From assembly GCA_010094045.1 (NCBI GenBank), contig ML986669.1, positions 3,107-67,106 of the forward strand: 64,000 nucleotides of DNA. Direction: 5' to 3'. Of the stretch, positions 57,498 through 64,000 are shown in pieces. Each line of letters opens with the position of its first letter. The stretch's first letter is position 1. The notes beneath the pieces are model-generated. The model was not told where the DNA came from, did no database searches, and saw nothing but the letters and a program-made list of their open reading frames with translations. Made by a program: the position numbers and the translations under genes. The stretch comes from Lojkania enalia. Taxonomy: Eukaryota; Ascomycota; Dothideomycetes; Pleosporales.

Positions 57498-58644
57498 TTA
57501 GTGGCTCAAATGGTATTGTTGTAAATCTAATTGGAGTATTGACATTATCTTCTCGGTCAGGGCACGATTGATATCAATTTTCTTGAGTGACGAACTAGGT
57601 ACAATATCAACTTGAAATTGCTTCAGCATGTAAAGATCTACTGCCACAGCTCGAACTTCCCGGATTGTCCAAGACAGCCTTGGATAATAATTCGGAAGCG
57701 ACGAAACTAGGTTCATAGTTCACTCCGACATTCGACAGGTAGTCCGTCGTTGAAGTAGAATTCTATAGCGTTATTCAGGGCAAAGGCCAGGGCACCTTTC
57801 TGGTGACTAAGAAATAGTCAGAGGGGCCTCCAGACAGAATAGGTTATTCAATATCTCGAATACTCTTCGATAAGCTCAAAAATATCTGCTTTCCAAATAA
57901 AAAGGAAGTCACGCTTCGCCTTGGCTGCCTGCGGGTACGGAATGTTGGAACGTGTAGCGAATCGCCATTGACTTAGGGAAGAATTTGCTCGCTTGACATT
58001 TCGGAGGGCTTTCTTCATGGCTAGACAGCCTCCTCCTTTCCCTATGATAGGGTTGTAATGCTGTGTCTTGCTAGTCTTCATACAACAATTCTTGCGGGTT
58101 CGAGGATGTTACTCCACGGATGCGACGAATTTTAAAGGCCTCAAAATCGCCTAAAAGTAGGTAGTCTAATGGTTCCATTTTTTTTTCGAGAACTTGAGAA
58201 AGGCTTTGAATCTGTGAGTTTCCCGGATAAAGGAGAGCAGCGTCGGCAAGTAGGAAGATCATGAAATCTGTACCTTTTGTGATCTGTTGAAAATATGCAT
58301 CATTCGAAACCGCCTCAAGGTAGGACGAGTAATAAGTCGCTAGAAACTTGTTAAGGGCAAAACGATGACCACTACTCTCCGAGAGTCATCTTTCGGTCCG
58401 CTTCACTATCTTTTCATAGCATTCCAACTCCTAGATCTTCTCTTCGAATGCAGGACTCGCTTCCCTCAAGTTCCATGGCTTGCCATCCCAAAAGTTCTAA
58501 TTCAAATAACGTGAGCGTTCGGTCCAATCCAACGTTCAAGGTAGGCGAAATCAGGGCCACCGTGTGGGCAACAGTTGTTTCTATACACGGGTTTCGCTGG
58601 AGTGAGGGGACTTGTATATACCGCAGATCTAATATATTGCACAA
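57498..58644 (-). pseudogene. Decayed gene of unknown family
   Basis: The reverse strand reads in one frame NFWDGKPWNLREASPAFEEK, I, stop, ELECYEKIVKRTER, stop, LSESSGHRFALNKFLATYYS, then 80 further codons ending LLYED, stop (58071). The stops TAG 58431 and TGA 58386 are exactly what C-to-T gives from CAG and CGA, and the frame between them is kept. A second, overlapping frame at 58081-57848 (MKKALRNVKRANSSLSQWRF) and another at 57716-57498 may be later parts after frameshifts. The helical character and the YFQQITKGTDFMIFLLADA segment recall N-terminal regions of fungal STAND-type proteins, but I am not certain of that. No NB-ARC or NACHT motif is visible. Confidence 0.5.
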
Positions 58645-59431
58645 TCTAGGTTGTCTGGTAGCTAAATGCTCTATTTCTGTATGCCTGTTTCATCTCTAAC
58701 CGGAACGAGAGGTGATTTTAAAGAATACTGATCGCCAAGCCGGAAATGCCGTCTCGCTCGGCTGAGGACAGTGTCATACAGATCGGTTCGTTGAGCTTGC
58801 GATGCTTTTGATCGGGCACAATCATTAAAACGAAATGGGATACGGAAGACAGAGAACTCGGAGGTTTAGGGGTTGAAGCTAGATATACATGCTAATGAAA
58901 CGACACTAGTCTAAGAAAAGATTATCACGTCGTAGCTCACGTACATCTTCGACCGGCACACTCCCTTGCATTAGGAGTAACAACGGTTAGTATCCTATTG
59001 CATTTTGATTAGTTCCTTGACCGTAAAACCACCTCCGTGGGTAGCGCAGAAGCAAGCTTGAATGATAAGTGTGTACATGTGCGAGAGGAAGCGATTGGAA
59101 AGTAGCGAGACGGTGATCCGGAAGAGGATGCTTCGCAACGGATCATGACAACCATTCCTCTCCTCACATTCAAAGAGTAACCCACCGGTACGTACCTGGA
59201 TTGTATTTTACAGCAGCGATTGTGCGCTCTACAATACAAGTCCGTCGAAGACGGCCTAAACGCTCTATGATACAATACACAAGTTTTCGCTCTCGAGGAG
59301 TGGAATGAGAGCCGATCCCGCGCAAACATGCTAAGAAAGCTGATAAATGACACCGAGACTATGCCAAAATTTCTTTACCTTCTACCCCTGATGCACATAG
59401 AAAAGGACATCGGCCACCCTTACTCGAATAA
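58645..59431. other. Intergenic region, pseudogene to m-AAA protease
   Basis: About 790 bp with no supported gene; the right part is the 3' flank of the protease. The reverse-strand frame at 59009-59353 has no motif. Confidence 0.45.
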
Positions 59432-62127
59432 TCACCGCTGCACATCGAAGTCTGACTTTTTGAACGATGCTGGTGCGGGCGGTGCCAGGGGGCCTTCGGT
59501 ACCCTTATCTCCATTAGGCTCAACCAGTCCTGGCACCTTACCGTGCTTGCCACCGAAGTATTTGTGAAAGTCTGCTGGGTCTTCGAATGGCCGCGGGCCC
59601 AGTAATCTGATCATGTCTTCGCGCCCGATCATCTCCTTCTTCAACAACTCTTCCGCAACAAGGCCGACTTCGTGCTTCTTCTCAGTCAACAGCTCCTTGC
59701 ATTGTATATATGCTTCGTCGACAATGCGCTTCACTTCTGCATCAATGTTCTTTGCAGTTTCCTCTGAGAAGGGCTTCTGCAGTTGTTGCTGCTGGTCGTC
59801 ATCGAAGTAGATGTAGCCAATCTTCTTGGTCATGCCCCATTTTGTCACCATAGCCGTGGCCATCTGTGTAACTTTCCTGAAATCGTCTGAGGCGCCGGAT
59901 GTCACGGTGTCGAAGTGGAGCTCCTCGCTGACACGGCCACCAAGAGTCATGGCCATACGATCCATCAATTGGCGAACATTCATGAGGTAGGTATCCCCAG
60001 CAGGCAGATATTGCGCATAACCGAGGGCGCCTTGGCCGCGGGGAATGATAGAAACCTTGAGCAACGGGTCCGCATACTTGAAGTACCAGCCGCAGATTGC
60101 GTGTCCGGCTTCGTGATACGCAACCGTCCTCTTCTCCTCGGGTTTCAAGACAAGAGACTTCTTCTCGAGGCCGCCAATCACACGCTCAATGGCCTGCTCG
60201 AAATGGGCCATTTTTACGGCATCGGCCTGGGCACGGGCGGCTACAAAGTATCAGCAAACAATCATCAAGATTTGAGAGAACCCATCTTACCAATCAAAGC
60301 AGCTTCGTTGACGCAATTGGCGATATCAGCACCTGAGAACCCAGGTGTCAGCGCTGCTAGCCTACCCTTCAGGAACTCCATGTCCTCATTGGTCACAATC
60401 TTCCTGAGATGCACAGCGAAGATCTGCGCACGTCCTTCCATAGTCGGTCGGTCAATGTTGATGTGCCTATCGAAACGACCAGGCCGCATCAGAGCTTTAT
60501 CCAAGACGTCGGGTCGATTGGTACCGGCCAGAACAACAACCTGCTCAGTGGTGTTGAATCCGTCCATTTCCGTCAAGATCTGATTGAGCGTGGCTTCTCG
60601 TTCGTCGTTGCCGCCTCCGAAATTTTGCTTAGCTCGAGAACGACCGATAGCATCGATTTCATCAATAAAGATGATGCAGGGGGTGCTTTTACGTGCATTC
60701 GCAAATAGATCTCTCACGCGTGAGGCGCCCACACCTACGAACATCTCGACGAACTCGGAACCACTCACGCTGAAGAATGGCACGCCCGATTCTCCAGCCG
60801 TGGCTTTGGCGAGCAGTGTTTTACCAGTACCAGGAGGGCCGGAGAGGATAGCACCTCTTGGAATCTTAGCCCCAAGCTTCTGGAATCGCTGTGGTTCCTT
60901 GAGGAAGGATACGAACTCCATGATTTCAAGCTTGGCCTCGTCCATGCCTGCTACATCCGAGAACTTGACCTTGACATCCGTTTCATGGTTGAACTTCTTA
61001 GCACGACTCCTACCCATGCCAAAGATGCCACTATTTCCACCCGTGCCACCCCCAGCACGCCTGGTAAAATAGAATAACGACCCAAGGAGCAGGAGTGTTG
61101 GTCCGAAAGAGAGGAAAGTGCCAAACCAGGAGATCTCGTTCGTGTATGCAACAGGTATGCGTTCGGAGCTAGGAATGCCAAGCTCCTGTTGTGCAGTGTC
61201 CATCTTCCTCTCGAAAGCCTCGACGGAGCCAATGGTAAAGTAGTAGAAGAAACTATTGCTTGCCGCAGGCGACTCCGGATACATCGATGCGACAGCTTCC
61301 CGATGCAGGTGTACCTTCGCCTTGTTGCCGTTGAGGATAGTGATCTTCTCTACTAAGCCCTTGTCTAAGAATGTTGTCCGAAACTCTTGCCATGTAATGT
61401 CTTTGGAATTTTCAGCAGGCACAAACATCCGAAAGACGATCCAGGACAAAAAAGCCATGATCGCGGTGGATGTAAAGTCTCCTTGCCCGCCAAACCCAAA
61501 ACCACTTCCTCCACCCGAGCTTCCCCGCTTTTGATCCTTGCCTTGTGGCCCGGGGTCGTGTGCACCCGACTTCTGTTGCGAATCCTGCTGTGAATTCGGG
61601 GTGAACATTTGTTGATCCGCAGTCTTCCGCGCCCACTGCGTTGCCAATCGAGAGAGCTTCGCAACGGTGGCAAGATCTAGCTTCTCGCCTCGCTGCAGCC
61701 TTTCCATCTCCTCTCGAAGTTCTTTTGGTATGCCACTCTTCTTAATTTCGTCAAATGCCCTTTTGAAGTGTTCCTGCTGTGACCTGGGCACGCCCGTTGA
61801 CACAAAATCATATAGCTGATCCACGAGTTTCTCTTCTTCCGGTGTCAATTTCGACATATTATCTTGTCCCGTCTCAGTCTTATCGTTCTTGTTCGCCTCA
61901 GGCTTTTTGGCCTGGGCGTCTTTTGCCTCCTTTCCTACCTCGTCATTTTTCTTGTCCTTGGGCTCCTCGGGAGGGCCGGTTGCGAATCTTCGGAATCGCT
62001 GCTGCGAATATATACACTGAGGGACAGTTGCCGACCGTCGAAATAGCGGCGCGGATCTTGATGCGGTATTGAAGCTGGATCTAGAGAGTCGCGCTAGATG
62101 ACCGGATCGGCGGAGGAGGGTTGACAT
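59432..62127 (-). CDS. Mitochondrial m-AAA protease (Afg3/Yta12 type)
   Basis: A membrane-bound ATP-dependent metalloprotease on the matrix side of the inner membrane, for quality control and ribosomal protein processing. Two exons, 62127-60291 and 60240-59432, joined across a 50-bp intron, give 881 residues. The N-terminus is a presequence ([20 protein letters not shown]). A charged FtsH-N region follows, then helices at about 219-236 and 338-355. The AAA domain has Walker A GPPGTGKT at 430-437, Walker B IIFIDE at 485-490 and the second region of homology near 536-553. The peptidase site HEAGH is at 655-659, after the intron. Length suits Yta12 or Afg3; I could not tell the two paralogues apart by eye. 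The conserved Gly/Ser-rich stretch at 201-217 precedes the first helix. Confidence 0.92.
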
Positions 62128-62788
62128 TGCGGGGGACGGAGATTGGGGAGACGTCGAGAGAGAGCCTGCGCCTGTGGAGAATCACCATGCACAGGCTTGC
62201 TGATGAACTTGGGTGCGGTGTTTGATGGGGTGATGGCAAAGCTCCACCAAAAATTGACGAGAGTCGTGACGACGTCGAAAGTTCGTCCGATGTTGCCAAG
62301 GATTCCTTACTAAGCAATAGCCAAATTCGGTCTGAACCCCGACACACCCTCACTTCTCCAGTTGGAATGGGCATTTCATGCATGGTGGCACTGTGCCGTA
62401 TTCGTTTCCTACCTACTATACCAGTATCCCGTATGCATAATCCGACTTCTCGCAGTATGACTCGTCCATGAATCTTATTTTCCGGAGAGTCAGCATAAAA
62501 GATGTCAAGACCTATAGACAAATGTATAGATTCTAGCGACTATCAGCCGAAAGTCCTCATTCTTCTTTAGCGTAGAACTTTTCTGTACTGCGTCAGCTTA
62601 ACCAAAACTTCAACCGGTTTCGGCTGGATGTTCATCTAGTCTCCGACGGTGGAAAGGAATAATGCTTCATTCTTCTCCCGCCAAGACCTCGATTTTCATG
62701 CACCATTGCCATATTGAAGTGCTCAGCTTTTCTCAGTTTTCCCTACGTTATCGAGTCCGATCCGGTTGATGCACATCAGGAAGACCTT
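62128..62788. other. Upstream region of the m-AAA gene
   Basis: About 660 bp with no supported gene; it contains the m-AAA promoter and the 3' end of the HET remnant on the right. The reverse frame at 62081-62521 overlaps the m-AAA start and has no motif. Confidence 0.45.
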
Positions 62789-63991
62789 TCAATCCGCGGG
62801 CGGTGGTGACCTTGATGGGCTTGGCTTGAACGAGCTATGCTGCCAAGGCTCAAACATTTCGGACGGTGTCACTCTAATGACGATAACGTCGAAGTCAAGT
62901 ACCTCCGCCTGACTCTCCCGCCACTCGCGATTCAACCTCACTATGCCGGGATTGACCTGGATGTTACCCGGATATTTAAGATGATACAAATCACAAGTCG
63001 GCATATGGAACCACGCAGGAGTTCTGCGGTCGCTCGTAAGGGCTTCAACCCACAACTTGGCATAACTAGTGCTGAAGACGAAACTGCTCTTGTTAGGATT
63101 GCCAGAAGAGCGGTCGGCGTAGACGCTGGCCTTTGATGAAACATAAATCCCATAGCAGCTCCTCGAAACTATGGCTCTCTTTCAGTTCATCATTGTTGTA
63201 CCCATCGGAACCCGTTTTCTTTAAACTCTTGTTGAGATCGAAGGCTTCTGCATCTTGCTTGAATGCTGCATTCATGAAAAGTGATTTGGCCGTAAAGCTC
63301 ATTCCAACGACTTGGTAGGAGAGACCACCCAGTGGAAATATAACAGTCGACATCTAATCCGCCCAAGACCAGCTTGGGAAGCCGATTCGACGTTTCGTAG
63401 GAGCATCCTCGTCTTCGACCCAGTAGAGGCTGTAGGCAAATGCAGCAACAGGTAGACCGAACCGATAATTAGCAGCGATCCCATAGTCCAATGTACTGGC
63501 TCTCCGTAACAGCCCATGAATAGCTATCAACACGTCGATTTCTAGTTTGCTACAACGCATAGTGTACGATTCTATCAACCATAGTACGCTACATAGACAA
63601 ATAGGAACTGTAAGTTTCGTTTCCTCGAAGGCGTTCCACACCCCTATCAATGATGCACCCAATATCTCTACGCTTCTGTATGGTATATTTTTGCTGATAT
63701 TAGTGCTGAAATGGTGTTTTGCTCCTATCGATGCCTTGCTCGCATCGATGACAGATTCTAAGTGAGTATCCTCGCTAAAGAAGTAGCCAGGTCATTGAAA
63801 CCAGTAATGTGTGTTGCATATGTATAATACCCCCCCAGACAAGATTTCCTCTTGCATCCTCTATGCACGAAAAGCCCACGGCGATATCTGCTTGGCCCGG
63901 GGTTGGGAGGTGCAATGAGACACAGCCACCTTGCGGCCGGCAATATGGTGAACTTCCTGAAAGGGAACCCTAGTATTTGGCAGCACTCCAA
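62789..63991 (-). pseudogene. Remnant of a HET-type protein gene, C-terminal part
   Basis: The reverse strand from 63791 to 63354 is open and reads SVEILGASLIGVWNAFEETK, later YGIAANYRFGLPVAAFAYSL, then RRIGFPSWSWAD, stop. The FPSWSWA motif is typical of the region after the HET domain. The TAG at 63354 lies where the next residue of the family is often Trp, consistent with a G-to-A change of TGG. The text continues with a new start-like frame at 63353-63093 (FSLKSL and FLAYQVVG-like hydrophobic tract) and a third at 63055-62789 (AWFHMPTCDLYHLKYPG), a frame change or intron apart. Upstream, 63991-63758 is in yet another frame. The HET domain itself would lie to the right of the window edge. 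Confidence 0.5.
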
Positions 63992-64000
63992 GTAACGGTA

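Overview
The window is nuclear DNA of a filamentous ascomycete (Pezizomycotina). Most genes are interrupted by short introns of about 46-86 bp with CTAAC/CTAAT-like branch sites. It carries families typical of this group: Zn2Cys6 regulators, HET-domain proteins, a fungal rhodopsin-like membrane protein, a GH5 mannanase and an FMO-independent P450. The first ~3.9 kb is an AT-rich block dominated by TpA and full of stop codons, as left by repeat-induced point mutation (RIP). I cannot name the species or class from sequence alone. No tRNA, rRNA or CRISPR array was recognised.

Layout. 1-3.9 kb: RIP-degraded Ty3/Gypsy chromovirus remains (integrase and chromodomain still readable). 5.2-14.5 kb: a compact accessory set of amidase (-), MFS transporter (+), Zn2Cys6 regulator (+) and an aromatic amino-acid ammonia-lyase (+), which I read as a candidate metabolic cluster. 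15.6-22.3 kb: a frameshifted secreted Cys-rich protein, a three-exon ribosomal protein eS28 gene, a HET-domain gene and a secreted GH5 mannanase. 23-34 kb: rhodopsin-like 7TM protein, cytochrome P450, sugar transporter and a two-part alpha/beta hydrolase. 35.8-41.6 kb: a conserved housekeeping block: Spp1-like COMPASS PHD protein, Nse3/MAGE subunit of Smc5/6, and an Aim18-like mitochondrial chalcone-isomerase-fold protein. 42-44 kb: decayed genes. 44.4-52.6 kb: alpha/beta hydrolase, a 908-residue Zn2Cys6 regulator and a GST-like protein. 53-54 kb: another decayed gene. 55-56.3 kb: Rlp24 and Tim14/Pam18, divergent over 166 bp. 57.5-58.6 kb: a decayed gene. 59.4-62.1 kb: mitochondrial m-AAA protease. 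62.8-64 kb: remains of a HET-type gene.

Two themes stand out. First, at least four intergenic stretches hold reading frames broken mainly at codons one transition away from CAA, CAG, CGA or TGG, so RIP-like decay seems to have reached gene-like sequences as well as the transposon. Second, three intact genes need GC-AG introns for their conserved domains to stay in frame. The most interesting functional lead is the ammonia-lyase: it carries His-Leu at the substrate-selectivity position, as in tyrosine ammonia-lyases, and sits beside an amidase, a transporter and a regulator. A second lead is the eS28 gene, whose codon choice is loose for a ribosomal protein gene and which lies next to a HET gene.
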